DNA of 64,000 bases from Microcebus murinus (Eukaryota > Chordata > Mammalia > Primates > Cheirogaleidae). Positions 1-12,454 of the stretch are shown piece by piece; positions within the stretch are counted from its first letter, which is position 1; each line of letters begins with the position of its first letter. The stretch spans positions 88,791,001 through 88,855,000 of the forward strand of contig NC_134106.1 of assembly GCF_040939455.1 (NCBI RefSeq), read 5' to 3'. Position numbers and translations under genes: made by a program. A model generated the notes under the pieces. That model ran no database searches. It was not told the origin of the DNA and was given only the letters and a program-made list of their open reading frames with translations.

Positions 1-900
1 GTTCAGGTGCTTTGCAGCCAATAAAATATGATGTCTGCTAGATACTCTTTTAACTTTTGGCCACAGAAACCATTTTTTCTTCTAGGTCTAAGGGTTCTCT
101 AGTCTGAGTTCAGAGAAGAGAAAGGGATTCTCACAGATTTCTCTTAAGAATCTGACCTCAGGAACAACCATCTCAAAGCTCCAAGCTCCTCAACTTGGTT
201 GGTGATTCACCATAGAAAGCATTTAGAAAAGTGGGAAGACTTTTTTAAAATTCATTGTGAGACCTCACTAGAATTTGCCAGTGGGAGAAGGGGAAGTGAA
301 AGGTCACACAGTACCAGAAATATTCCATGTAGCAAAGAAGTTCCCCACCTCATGTACTGGTGCACGTCTTCTGAATGTTCAACCTCACACTCCATTTGGG
401 GGAAGCTTTAACTCATGGCTAGAGCCACACTCTACGTGTGGGCCCAGATCCAGGCTAACCAAGCATTAGAAGAATTTCAGAAACAAACGTTTTTAACTGC
501 ATTAGGCAAGAGGAAGGGAGGAGAGAAGAGATTGATCTAGAAAGATGTGGACCTGAAATCTTGTTCATTGGATTTAAATTTCTGTTGAATTATGATATTT
601 TTCTGAGACTGGGCCAGACCTTTAGAGCTATAGACTTAGGAAAGCCCTGGCTCACTACAGCTTGACCTATCCGCAAGTTTTGAGGGAAATTTTATCCTCA
701 TCTGAACTCATTAACATATTCTTTTTTTTTTAATGCTGCTTCCTTGTATACCTGCGTGTTAGCATAATGCTCTTGAAATATTGTGTAGCTAGGAATGCTT
801 TATTCAACAAAGTTCTTTTACATGCTGAATTGATGTATACTTTATCATACTAATGATCATTATGTCTACAATTGTGGCTAATTTAACTGACCATATTATA
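1..900. other. Unique non-coding sequence, no recognised feature
   Basis: No repeat consensus, RNA gene or exon with convincing splice sites was recognised here. Short open frames (199-469) overlap in different frames, have no known motif and look like chance. Confidence 0.5.
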
Positions 901-1047
901 TGCTCTCTCTCTCCCTCTCTCTCTATATATATAAACATATATACATAGAGAGAGATGTATATAAAGATATAATATATATATATAGAGAGAGAGAGAGATA
1001 CAGAGATATAGATATAGAAATGTATATATATAGAGAGGCTCCCTGAA

Positions 1048-1084
<37 letters not shown>

Positions 1085-1169
1085 GTGTGTGTGTATATAT
1101 ATATATAAACACACACACATATATGTCTCTCTCTATGTATATGTATATATAAGCCTCCCTGAATAAATA
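901..1169. repeat. Compound TC/TA/GA/TG microsatellite with duplicated flank
   Basis: The tract runs from (CT)n through (TA)n, (GA)n and a long pure (TA)n to (GT)n and (CA)n. An almost identical non-repetitive 17-mer, reading ggctccctgaatgaata at 1037-1053 and gcctccctgaataaata at 1153-1169, sits before and after the longest TA/GT block. This indicates a 116-bp tandem duplication that carried the microsatellite with it. The minus-strand open frames here encode only I/Y/S/L low-complexity peptide and are not genes. Confidence 0.9.
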
Positions 1170-4045
1170 CTAACCTGGATCTTAGTATGTTAGCTTTTTA
1201 TAATATTGTTTATTGAATTGTAAAGTAACTAGAATTCCTATAACTTCCAAAGGTCAGCTGCAGACACATTAGTGTGTGTAGTAAACATTCCCAGTTGTTT
1301 GATGGTTTTCTGAGCTGGGGACAATTTGAATAGCACAAAGGAAGATTGTGCTGGGAGGTAACACAATAGCTATACTGAGCTAATTTTCCAATAAAAAAAT
1401 TCAGACTTTTACAAGAGAATGCTGTAGCATCTAATGAACAGAAACTAAGATATGGTTCTGATGAAAACAGTAGCACTGGTTGTGGCTTTTCCATATTGAA
1501 GGGGCTTATCTGGAGCCTAGATCTTGTCTAAGATCTAAAATATTAGCATAAAAATAAAATGAGATCAACCATATGATATGATTCCACTTTTATATTCTCC
1601 ATGTTTGTTGGTGTCAGCATGTAAATAGTTATCAACATGTTTTGGATACAAAGAAACATTTGATCCTAATAAAATTCAGTGAAGTGATTGTATATAAATG
1701 TTCATATACAACTGTTATTATTACCTTATTCTCACTTAAGCAAGTATGACAAAGGCTGGTGGCAGTTAACTGACTTGGCAAATACAACTCAACTCTTCAG
1801 TGGCAGAGGCGAAATTCAGCCCTGCCTTTCTGACTTTAGAGCCCGAGTTCTTCAGAATTCTTGGTGCCGCCTCATTGACGCTATATCAAGATTTCGCCAC
1901 AATACAAGGTAACCTACCCATGACCTTTCTTGTCAGTTTTCCCTTTCACACTAAATATACTTCCAGAAATGTAGAACCCCTCCCTGCCATATCCTCTGGT
2001 CACCTTAGTCATATTGCTCTGTTCCAGTGATATAACTCATTCTCTTGCCAGGGCTCTTCTATGTGGCTGGCTCACATTGCTGTTTTTTATTTCCCCCTAA
2101 TCCATGTCATCTCCGGTCCTTTCAAGTTTGGAGAAAAGAAAACAGAACAAAGCAAAAGTTTTGCTCTAAGTGTGACTTTAGGATTAAATGCTCACTTCCT
2201 TCGTGTGTAGTAATTAGGAAATAAAACTGACTTTTAAAAAATGTTCTTGGCTGTAGAGAAGCTTTTTAATTTGATCAGGTCTCATCTTAAAATAAAAGTT
2301 TTGGGCCAATAAATTTTAAATGATATTTCTGGGGAGCATGGGAGCAAGGTGTTAAGTCAAATCAATCTTTTCACAGATATTTAGAATTTTTCTCAGTTAT
2401 GAGGTCTTCTCCCCTAATTTCCTTCCAATAATGTTACCTGCTACCGAAAGGAAGGAAAGAAAAGTAAAGGAAAGAAAAACTGAATGCAGATAGTGTAAGT
2501 AAGCAGACATCATCAACAACAAAAACAGAAACAATAAAAGCTGTGTTGAAAAGCAGTCCCCAATGCCCTTCTCCCTAGATAACATCATAAGAAGATGACT
2601 TTTATACTGCATTCAGGTATAAATCACACTTTCTGATAGTAAATACTCTCTTATTCTGTATGATGACATTCAATACACGATAGAATCACTATATCACAGA
2701 ATTCTATAGACACCTTGATTTCCAGGAGCATTATCACATCAATGGAGTTGTGATGCACTGAATTTGAATATTAAAGATCTCCCCTGGTGGCAGTGATTTA
2801 TAGAATGCAGTGTGCTTTCTAAAATCAGGACTGTCCTAGGAAATGAGTGAGATGTGACCATCTGTATATACATAAATGGAGAAGGTGGAAATGTGGGGAT
2901 ACCAAGAAGACTTTTGCCATGAGAAAACTTTACAGGAAAGAAATCTTGAGAAAGTTTCTTCTCCCTTTTTGTTCTTTCTTCTATTAAAACGTGGAGGTGC
3001 CAAAGCATTTAAGCACTATCTCCAGTCATATAGTACCTGTTTATAGAAATGTGTATACTCAATCTGCTGTTCAGTAACAAGTCACTGAACTGCAGATTGT
3101 CTGTTGTTCAGTCTGTATTCTCTTCCAAGTACTGTGTGATTCACAGCTATTATCTCAAGTAGCTTCTGAGGCCTGCTGTAGTGTATGAATGTGGGGCGAA
3201 CATTCAGCGTCAGTGCACAAAGTTCAAGCGCTGTGACAGAAACACCTGTTCTATCATCCTGTGCAGGTATGGAAGAGAAAATGGTGAGGAATCATTAGGC
3301 CAGATGGTTGTAAGGGGGGTGTAGCTGACAGAGAAGTCAGGCAAGCTGGAAGGGTTGGGGGCTAGGAGCAGAGATCCCAGATAAAGACTATTGTAATAGG
3401 TAAACCAAAATATGATAAGCCATGTGGGCAGAATCAGGGGAGTGGCTTGAACAAGTGGAAGCAGTCTGCAATGAATCCCAAAAGGCAAAAGAAATAAATT
3501 TTCTATCAGATAAAATAAGGGAGCAATTAATGGAAAAGGGTAATTTAACATAACTTCATCAATAAAAAAATTTTACAAGAAAAGTTTGTGGAAAAGGAAA
3601 TCTAGGTTTGAGATGATTGATTTTGAGGGGCTTGGGGGATGTATAGGGAGAGCTATCTAATCAGAAATGACTTTGCATTAAGAAATTACCATTGGGAGAA
3701 CTTTAGGGTCTGTTCCTCTACTTGCTCTCCTCCTCTACCGCTTTTCCAAGTTAGGATTTTTTAGATCAACCATGTTTCTGGAAAGAGATATAAATTCTTA
3801 TTCCTCAGCACCAGACTGTGGTGTCAGGCTCAGTAATTAAACATGCTGTGGATTCAGATGCTTGAGAAGAGTGTCTGTGGGCTGGCCTCCAGTTTTCTTG
3901 GGGCCACCCTTGTTTAAGGGGGTTACCCCACAGAAACTATTAGCAGCACCCTCTTTCTAGCTCAAAAAACGTTCTGGACTATTTGCTTTTGCCATTGTTA
4001 TTGTCGTCATCATTATCATCATCTTAGTTATACTGATAATTTTTA
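1170..4045. other. Mostly unique non-coding sequence
   Basis: No confident repeat or gene was recognised. A weak L1-like stretch (about 2245-2290, antisense 'gcagaagcttttt' type) and a purine-rich stretch near 2445-2480 are visible. The minus-strand open frame 3210-3551 has no recognisable domain. A hairpin at 3060-3099 is listed separately. Confidence 0.45.
3060..3099. repeat. Inverted repeat with 16-bp arms and 8-nt loop
   Basis: The left arm caatctgctgttcagt (3060-3075) pairs with actgaactgcagattg (3084-3099), matching 15 of 16 bases. The loop is aacaagtc. No transposon terminal motif flanks the hairpin, so it is not obviously a miniature transposon. Whether it folds as RNA or is transcribed cannot be told from sequence. 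Confidence 0.75.
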
Positions 4046-4049
4046 CTTT

Positions 4050-4270
4050 GCATGGTCTCTAACAGCTCTAAAGAATGTTTACATGTATTGCCTACTTTCG
4101 TCTTCACAACAACCCAGTAGGCAGGTGGGGGCAGAAGTTTCCCCCATTTTAAAATCAAGACACTGGAGTTTCAGCAGCTGCACAGTCACGCTATTCTTTG
4201 GTAAAGCAGTGGGGTGTGCATTTGTGTCTTTGGAGTGCAAAATTGTGAGCTTTTCCCACTATGCCATATT
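4050..4270 (-). repeat. MIR SINE relic
   Basis: It matches the antisense MIR layout in order: a 'tttacatgtattg...cttcacaacaaccc' block, a 'ccccattttaaaatcaagacactgg' block (consensus 'ccccattttacagatgaggaaactg'), then 'cagctgcacagtcac'. It is strongly diverged, as expected for a family active before the placental radiation. Borders are approximate. Confidence 0.6.
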
Positions 4271-4939
4271 AATTTATTAACTTAATAGTCTCATGACTTT
4301 TTGCCTGTGTGATGTGATTGGGTAAAAATCCATGAAACTCAAAAACAGTGGGAGGTTATAGGTGATACAAGGCAAATTTTAACACGAACATTTTAGATCC
4401 ACCCTAGGTTGACAAATTCACATTTCTATGCCCAGATGTTTCCTCTTGCCTACCATGCTCTCTTCCTCCTTATCAGCCTGAGGCTGAAAGTCAGCAACTT
4501 TGCTTCACCCAGTCTGCCTGGGCAGGATTGTAGGAAATTAAGAAGAAAAAAATCGTTAAGGGGGTATCATATTTAAAAGGAAATCCTTTGAAAGTGAATA
4601 CATTTTCTAGCAAGAAACAAGACTTTGACCTGGTACTGAAAAATATTATATTAGTACATACAAATTATTTCCTTTCTAGTCTGTAGAACATAACTACCAA
4701 CATTCCCTCATTTAACTGTCACTACATAAAATAGGGATACTAACTGCAAGTATGAAGGAACCTGGTTCCCTCATCAGTTCTTCAGATCCTGAACTGCAAT
4801 TTTTTTTCCATTAAAACACTCCGATTCTCTAAGATGAATTTATATTCTCGAATATATGTGAAATGGTTCCTTTTAAGGGGAAGTGCATCTTGTTTGCCCC
4901 AGAGAAATCTCTGTTTGAGTTTCATTCCATGTTAAACTA

Positions 4940-5045
4940 GGAACATCTGAGATCAGTCCTGACCTCCAAAGAGCCAAGAGCTATTTGACCTTGAACATAC
5001 CATTTCCTCTTAGGGAGTCTCAGTTTTCTTATCTAGGGCTGAGCA
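4940..5045 (+). repeat. MIR SINE relic (partial)
   Basis: 'tttgaccttgaacatacc...tctcagttttcttatcta' follows the sense MIR core 'tgaccttgggcaagt...cctcagtttcctcatct'. It is short and diverged, and abuts the hAT relic at 5061. Confidence 0.5.
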
Positions 5046-5060
5046 GTGATTTTTGAAAAG

Positions 5061-5246
5061 TGCCAGATTGTTAGGCTTTGCTGGCCTTAACCTCTTGGTT
5101 GCAGCTATTCAACTCAGCCATTTTAACTCAACAGCAACTATAGACTATACAGAAGTGAATGAGCATGGCTGTAATCTAATAAAACTTTGTTTACAAAAAT
5201 AGGTGGCAGTCTGGATTTGGATGGACCACAGTTTGCCAACCTTCTT
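5061..5246. mobile_element. hAT-Charlie type DNA transposon relic (MER class)
   Basis: The segment contains, in order, 'ttaggctttgctggcc', 'gcagctattcaactcagcca', 'atagactatacagaagtgaatgagcatggctgt', 'aataaaactttgtttacaaaaataggtgg' (quoted in short pieces) and the end 'cacagtttgccaacc'. This is the order of a widespread non-autonomous hAT family of placental mammals. I cannot assign the exact MER number without a library search. The 5' part appears to be missing. Confidence 0.55.
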
Positions 5247-5249
5247 TAA

Positions 5250-6284
5250 GTGGAAAAATATTATCTACTCCATGAGGTTGTTCTAAGAACTGCATTGACT
5301 AAGTTACGTGAAGATATGTGACAGAGGGTCTGATATTAAAAAAAGACAGCTAATTTCTTAGCTTTTGTCTCAACTCTTTTCTCCCAAATTACATCAATTC
5401 TTTTTGAGTGACAGCAGGGAGTCCTCACAGAATGGAACAGTACTGACTGACATAGCATATCTATAACAAGTCTGTTTTCTGTTTATTCTAATACATTTGG
5501 AAGGAAAAGATAGAGAACTTATGATATTAAGATATTAAGGCAACAAACTTATAAATGAAGTAGAGCTCTATTCAATGTCTTTTTTTGTTTGTTTTACTTT
5601 TATTCTTTTTTAAATGTTACTGAAGACCAGCCCTTTTAGTGAAATTCACAACAGACATATAAAGAAACCTGTGGTTTAGGCCAAAGGTCTAGGTAACAGC
5701 TATGGGTCTTTGTTTGAATAGCAATAATAATGAAAAATCAGTCTCACAGGCATTTATTGTTTTAAGCTTGGGCTCTTGTGCTTGCATTTCCTGTCGTTCC
5801 CTGCCCGCCTCCATGAGCAGGCACTAGACCTGCCCCGTCATTTCTCTGAATGAGCGTATTGTTCTTTAGAGCTTGCCCTCTTTACTTCAGATTTTCAACT
5901 GCTTTTTTTAAAATGCTCTTATACAACTCATTTGTTGGTCCGCGCCCCTCCCCCCCTGCATTTAGTGTATTAATGCAAGAGAGAAATCATTCAAACACAC
6001 TAAAATACAGTGGGTTGGAGTTATGACACACTGAGTTTGCAGTGAAATGATGCCCATTCCAGGTCTGGCTGTATTGCTGATCACCTGTTTAAATAAAGCA
6101 CTTCTCCAGAATGCTCAGGTTTCTCCTCTGTGAAATTTGGATAGGAGTTGTTCTTCCCACCTCTTCACCTCTTGACGTTTCCTGTGCGAATAAAATGGAC
6201 ACTAGCTAGGAAAACAAGACAGTTTTAAAAGGCTGGTGTTTTTTTCTATTGATTATAATTATTACTAAAATCACAATGATAGCA
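5250..6284. other. Unique non-coding sequence
   Basis: No repeat or gene was recognised. A small C-rich stretch (5940-5960) and an ordinary AT-rich background are all that stand out. Confidence 0.4.
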
Positions 6285-6495
6285 GTAATTTAAATAGCAC
6301 TTAGTGTTGGCCAGGAAGTGTGCAAAGCATTGTGCATAAATTAACTTAATCTTCATAATTCATGTGTAATTATTTTTCTTCCCATCCTACAGATGAAAAT
6401 ACTAAGAACCCCAGTGGTGAGATAATAAGCCCAAGTATCATAATAAGTATTTGAGCTGAGGCTGAAACTCATTTGGAATATTAGACTCCAAAGTT
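6285..6495 (-). repeat. MIR SINE relic
   Basis: The antisense MIR order is preserved: 'aatagcacttagtgttggccaggaagtgtgcaaagcattgtgcataaatt', 'cttaatcttcataatt' and 'cccatcctacagatgaaaatactaagaa' are its blocks. It is strongly diverged and lies just before the large L1. Confidence 0.6.
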
Positions 6496-6961
6496 CCTCC
6501 TCTTAATTAAAATAGAACTTGAAATAAACACGAAAATTTGCATCTTCTTTATTGTCCCAAACAATACTTTAGATCTAAAACAATTCCATAAAAGATATAT
6601 TTTTCTTTTTTGTTACCTTTTTATTCTAAAAAAGTTAGATAAATATAAACACATTATTTACAGAGGAACATTTTTTGTTGTGGTCTTTCCTAAATTTTCT
6701 TTTTAGTTTTTAAAGGATATTGATAAATGATAATTATAGACGTTTATGGGTTACAACATGATGCTATACATGTACATAATGTGTAATGATTAAATGAAGC
6801 CATTTATCATATTTAGCACCTCAGATACTTATTATGTTTCCATCCTAACTGAAACACTATAACCTTTGGCCAACATCTCCCCATTTCTCTTACTCTGCAG
6901 CCTCTGTTAACCACCATTCTGCTCTCTGCTTCTTTGTGTTTGATTTTTTTAGATTCTACAT

Positions 6962-7417
6962 TTAAGTGGGAACATGTATTTGTCTTTCTATGCCTAGTTT
7001 ATTTAACTTACCATAATGTCTTCCAAATTCATCCATTCTATTGCAAATAGCATGATTTCCCTCTTTTTCAAGGCTGAGTATGCCCCTGTATGCGTGTGTA
7101 TTTTTTTTGTTGTTGTTGTTTTTTAGCCATTCATTGGTCAATGGAAACAATAACCTGGCTATTGTGACTAATGCTGCAATAATCATGGGAGTGCAACTAT
7201 CTCGTTGACATACTGATTTCAAATCCTTTGGAAATATACCTAGAAGCAGGATTCCTGGATCATAAGAAAACTCTGTTTTTGGTGTTTTGAGAAACTGCTG
7301 TATTGTTTTGCACAATGGTTGTACTATTTTACATTCCCACCAACAGTGTACTAGGATTTCCTTTTTCTTCACATCCTTGCCAACACTTGTTATCTCTAGT
7401 TCTTTTGCTAATAGCAA
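6962..7417 (-). pseudogene. L1 ORF2p C-terminal fragment
   Basis: This is a 151-codon open stretch from the C-terminus of L1 ORF2. It holds the typical 'HCWWECKIVQPL' block, then 'YDPGILLLGIFPKDLKS' and 'CTPMIIAALVTIARL'. These correspond to the region after the RT domain in mammalian L1 ORF2p, including the 'HCWW' part of the C-terminal domain. It has no start of its own; the methionine is internal. It is a chance-open part of the dead L1 at 6705-14150, not a gene. Confidence 0.85.
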
Positions 7418-10080
7418 TTCTGAAAATCCCGAGATAATATCTCATTGTGGTTTTAATTTCCATCTTTCTAATAATTAGTCATATTGAACATTTTATCATG
7501 TCACTGTTAACCATTTCTATATCTTCTTTTCAGAAATATCTGCTTTAGTTCTTTGCTCATTTTTTAAATCAAGTTATTTGGGTTTATTTATTTACTTTTT
7601 GCTATTGAGTTGTTTGAAGTTTTTATATATTTTAGATATTAACCCCTAATAATGCAAGTACTTTCTTCCATTTTGTAGATTGCCTCTTTGTTTTACTTTC
7701 CTGTGCAGATGCTTCTGCGTTTGAAGTAATCCCTTTTTGCTTATTTTGCCTGAGTTTTGGGGGTCAATTCCAAAAAATCTTTCTCAGATTAATGTCATAT
7801 AGTTTCCCCATTTTTTTTCTACTAAAATTTTCTACCAATTTTGCTATTAATTTTACTAAGACCTGTTTCAAGTCTTACATTTAAGTCTTAATTTTAAGTT
7901 GACTACTTTTATATATGTGTGAAATGGAGGTCAAATTTTGTTCTTCTATATGTGGATATCCAATTTTTCTGGCACCCTTTCTTGAAGATACTGTCAAAAA
8001 TCAATTAACCATTCATGTATGACTTCATTTTTGGATTCTTTATTCTGTTGCATTGATCAATGTGTCTATTTTTGTGCTAGTACCAGGCTGTGTTCATTAC
8101 TATAGCTTTTTAATATATTTTGAAATCATAGTGTGATGCTTCCAGCTTTATTCTTTTTGCTCAAGATTGCATTAGCCATTCCAATTTTTTGCTTGCTTGT
8201 TTTTGGTTCCATACAGATTTTAGAATTGCTTTTTTCTATTTTGTGAAAAATAATATTAGAATTTTTGATAGGCATTGCATTAAATCTGTAGATTTTGTTG
8301 AGTAATACAGACATTTTAACTATATTATTTCTTCCAGTCCAGGTAAAGGTGTTGTCATTGCATTCTTTTGTGTCTTCTTCAATTTCTTTCTTTGTAGTTC
8401 TATAATTTTCAGTGTATAGAATGTTCACCTTCTTAGTTAAATTTATTCTTAAGTATTTAATTTTTGTAACTATTGTAAATGGAACTATTTTCCTGATTTA
8501 TTTTTCATATAGTTCATTGCTAGTATATAGAATTACTGCTAATTTGTGTGTTGATTTTATATCATGAAAGTTTATTTTATTCATTTATTAGTCCTCTAAC
8601 AGCTATTTACTTGATCTTTAGGATTTTCTGTATGTACAATCACATCATTTGCAGTTAGCAGCAGTACATCCCTTCTATACCTAATTTATTGAGAGATACA
8701 GGAAAATACCTATTTTTCAAAAAGCTCTGTCAAAAGCTTTCCCTGCATGTAATGAGATCATCATATATTTTTTGTCTTTCACTGTTAATTTGTTGTATCA
8801 CATTTATAGATTTCATATGTTTAACCATGCTTATATCCCTGGGAGAAATCTCACTTGATCATAGAGAATGACTTTTTATTATGCTATTGTATTTGGTTTG
8901 CTAGTGTTTTGGTGAGGATTTTAAAATATATGTTCACCAGAGAAATTAGTTTGTAATTTTCTTTTCTTCTAATGTGCTTGTCTGGCTTTCATATCAGGGT
9001 AATTCTACCTTTGTAAAAAGAGTTTGGACATATTCTCTTTTCTTCAATGTTTTAAAAAGTGTTAGAGCAGGATTAGTATTAGTTCTTTAATGTGTGGAAG
9101 AATTGAGCAGTGAAGCCTTTCAGGTCCATGGGCTTTCCTGTGATGAAAAACTATTTATTAGTGATTCAATCTCTCTACGTGTTAGTGATCTGATCAGATT
9201 TTCTATTTTTTTCCATAATTCAGTCTTGATGAATTGTATGTATCTAGGAATTTATCCATTCCTTCTAATTATCTGATTTGTTGGAGTATAATTTTTCATA
9301 GTAATCTCTTAATGATCCTTTGTATGTCTGTGGTATCAGTTGTAATGTCCCCTTTTGCATTTCAATTTTATTTATTTGAGTCTTCTCTCTTTTTTCTTGT
9401 TTAGTTAAGCTAATCATTTATCAACTTTGTTTATCTTTTAAAAAGCCAACTCTTTGTTTTACTTTTTCTATTGTTTTTATAGTCTCTATTTTATTTAATT
9501 CTGTTCCGATCTTTGTTATTTCCTTCCTTCTGCTAACATGAGGTTTAGTTTGTTCTTCTGTTTCTAGTTCCCTGGGTGGTAATGTTAGGTTGTTTATTTC
9601 ATATTTTCTTCTTGTTTGATGTGGATATTCATTGCTATAAATATTCCTCTTAGAACTACTTTTGGGCTTTTGGTGCATCTCGTAAGATTTGGCATGGTTG
9701 TTTTCGTTATTTTTTTGTCTCAAGATTTTTTTTTAATTTATTCTTTGACTGATTGGTTTTTCAGAAACATCCTGTTTAATTTCCACTTATTGGAAGATTT
9801 TCCAAGATTCTCCTGTTATTGATTGCTAGTTTCATATCATTAAGGTCAGAAAAGATAACTGATATGATTTCAGTCCTCTTAAATTTGTTCAGACTTATTT
9901 GCAACCTAATATGTGATCTATTCTGGAGAATATTCTGTGTGTGCATGTGAAAAATGTGTATTCCATTACTTTTGGATAGAATGACCTGTTTTTCTATCTG
10001 GATGATCATTGTTAAAAGTGGGACATTTATGTCCCCTACAGTTATTTTCATTGCAATTTCTCCTTTCAGATGCTGTAATG

Positions 10081-10269
10081 CAGGCGTCCTCAAACTACGG
10101 CCTGCAGGCCACATGTGGGTGCTTTTGCCTGTTTGTTTTTAACTTCACAATAAAATATGTGCAGTGTGCATAGGAATTTGTTCATAGCTTTTTAAAAACT
10201 ATAATCCGGCCCTCCAATGGTCTGAGGGACAGTGAACTGGCCCCCTGTTAAAAAGTTTGAGGACCCCTG
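10081..10269. mobile_element. Short non-autonomous hAT element (189 bp)
   Basis: Terminal inverted repeats are caggcgtcctcaaact at the left and agtttgaggacccctg at the right (15 of 16 bases paired). Flanks are ctgtaatg on the left and cttaatg on the right, a hAT-style 8-bp target duplication with one base lost. Internally it reads 'cggcctgcaggccacatgtggg' near the left end and 'ctgagggacagtgaactggcc' near the right end. It is too short to encode a transposase. A sister copy in the opposite orientation lies at 27096-27286. It is inserted in the ORF2 region of the ancient L1. Confidence 0.85.
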
Positions 10270-11338
10270 CTTAATGTTTCCTTTGTATATTTAGGTATTC
10301 TAATATTGGATGTATATATAATTATGCATGAAATATTCCCTTGATAAATTGACCCATTAATTATATAATGACCTTGTTTAACACTTTTCACAGCATTTTA
10401 CTTAAAGTCTATTTTGTATGAGTATAGCTATCCCTAATTTCTTTTGGTGTCTATTTACATGGAGCATTCTTTTCTACTTTACTTTCATTCTACATATGTC
10501 ATTAAAGGTGAGATGAGTCTCATAAGCAGCATATATTTTGATAGGATGTGTTTTGTTTGTTTTTTTGCTTATTAGTCCAGTCACTCATTCTGTTTTCTTA
10601 CCAAAAAATTAATCCATTTATATTCAAAATAATTATTGATATACTGCCATTTTATAATTTGTGTTTTGGTTGTTTTGTATTTACTTTGTTTATTTCTTCC
10701 TCTGAATTGATTTGTGACCTAATGGTTTTCTGTATTGATATGCTTTGATTCATTTTATTTGTTTTTTATATCTATTATAGATTTTTACTTTGTGGTTAGC
10801 ATGAGATTTACATAAAACATCTCACTCTAATAACAGGCTATTCAAGCTGATAGTATGTACCTTTGGTTTCATACAACTCTACATTTTTATCAATCCCCCC
10901 ATATTTTATGTTTATAATGTCAAAATTTACATCATTTTGTAATTTGTATCCCCTGACAATTAATTTTTGCCATAGTTGTTTTAATATATTTGACTACTGA
11001 CCATTATATTAGAGATAAAATTGCTTTACACATTACTAATTCAGTCCAAGGTATTCTAAATATGACTCCATATTGTTTGCACTATTGACTTTTACACTTT
11101 CACATGTTTTATCTTATTGATTAGTAATCATTCCCTACAGTTTATAAAACTTTCTTTAATAATTTCTGCAAGGAAGGCCTAGTATTTGTTAACTCCCTTA
11201 GATTTTGTTTGTCTGAATATGTTTTTATTTGCCCCTACTTTATGAAGGACAATTTAGCTGGGTAAGATATTCTTGTTCAGCTTTTTTTTTTCTTCAGCAT
11301 GTTTCTTCAGCATGTTTAGAAATATATCTTTCCATTCT

Positions 11339-11745
11339 TTTTTTTTTTTTATTTCAGGATATTATGGGGATACAAAGATTTTGGTTACATGTTATGACTT
11401 TGCCACACCCAAAGCATGATTTGAGATGTGCCATTTACCCACTACAATGCTCACCACATCCATTAGTTGTGAATTTACCCACCCCCAACCTCCCAACCCC
11501 GAGAGAATATTACTACCATGTGACCACCTTAGTGGTGATCAGTTAGTGCCAATTTGATGGAGAGTACATGTAGTGCTTATTCTTCCATTCTTGTGATACC
11601 TCACTTTGGAGGATAGGCTCAAGCTCCATCCGGGAAAATATAAGATGTGCTAGATCATCATGTTTTTTTGTAATTGAGTAGTATTCATATACATTACATA
11701 TACAATACAATACAGTAGTATTGTATACATATACCACATTTTATT
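11339..11745 (-). mobile_element. 5'-truncated lineage-specific L1 3' end
   Basis: A poly(T) run is followed by antisense 3'UTR ending in 'tttcaggatattatggggatacaa', then antisense ORF2 C-terminus. The minus-strand frame 11543-11737 still reads 'MELEPILQSEVSQEW'. The same family occurs at 20370-20771 ('IELEPILLSEVSQEW') and 58621-59035. Only about 400 bp was inserted. It interrupts the older L1, whose text resumes at about 11745 with 'ttttctggcctccagggtttctgctgag'. A (TA)/(ACATA) patch near 11690-11730 has expanded at its right end. Confidence 0.8.
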
Positions 11746-11996
11746 AATTTTCTGGCCTCCAGGGTTTCTGCTGAGAAATCTATTTGTAGTCTTGTTGATA
11801 CTCTCTTGCATGTAATATGTCTTTTATCTCTTGTTGTTCAGAATTTTTCTTTGTCTCTGATTTTTGACAGTTTGATTATTATATGACTTAGTAAACTTTT
11901 CTTTTGATTGAATTTGGTAGGAGACCTCTCTGTTTCCTTTACTTGGACGTTGGCATCATTCCTCTGACTTGGGAAGTTTTTAGCTATTATTTCTTT

Positions 11997-12108
11997 ATTT
12001 TCCTTCCTTCCTTCCTTCCTTCCTTCCTTCCTTCCTTCCTTCCTTCCTTCCTTCCTTCCTTCCTTCCTTCCTTCCCTCTTTCTCTTATTTCTTCCTTTCT
12101 TTCTCTCT

Positions 12109-12166
<58 letters not shown>

Positions 12167-12178
12167 TCCTTTCTTTCT
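11997..12178. repeat. (TTCC)n/(TTTC)n microsatellite grown from an Alu tail
   Basis: A pure (TTCC)n block runs to about 12074, then mixed pyrimidines, then pure (TTTC)n at about 12116-12168. On the minus strand it is (GGAA)n/(GAAA)n and lies exactly where the poly(A) tail of the adjoining AluJ should be. The 13-bp target duplication ctattatttcttt (11984-11996 and 12455-12467) encloses microsatellite and Alu together, so the tract is part of the inserted Alu. Open frames on both strands are low complexity (FLPS and KERK repeats). Confidence 0.93.
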
Positions 12179-12454
12179 TACAGGATCTCTTTCTGTTGCC
12201 TGTGCTAGAGTGCAGTGGTATCATCATAGCTTATTACAACCTCAAACTCCTGGGCTTAAGTAAAGCTTCTGCCTCAGCCTCCTGAGTAGTTGGGACTATA
12301 GGCATGAGTCACTATGCCCAACTAATTTTTCCCTTTTGAGATGTGGTCTTGTTATATTTCTCAGGCTAGTATCCAACTCCTAGCCTCAAGTGATCAATCC
12401 TCTCACCTATCCCCAAAGCACTAAGATTAGAGGGGTGAGCCACCACAGCTGGCC
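12179..12454 (-). mobile_element. AluJ-type SINE, full dimer
   Basis: Antisense Alu: 'gagtgcagtggtatcatcatagctta', 'cctcaaactcctgggctta', 'gcctcagcctcctgagtagttggga' and finally 'gtgagccaccacagctggcc'. Both monomers are present. The high divergence and 'cctgggcttaagt' wording fit the old J class and it lacks the strepsirrhine middle insert seen in the copies at 33135 and 45279. Its A-tail is the microsatellite at 11997-12178, and a 13-bp target duplication flanks the whole. Confidence 0.9.

Noticed and set aside
804..1120. Three overlapping minus-strand open frames rich in I and Y
   Set aside because: They are translations of the TA/GA/TG microsatellite in three frames.
11838..12263. KERK-rich and FLPS-rich open frames on both strands
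   Set aside because: They are read through the (TTCC)n/(TTTC)n tract derived from an Alu tail.
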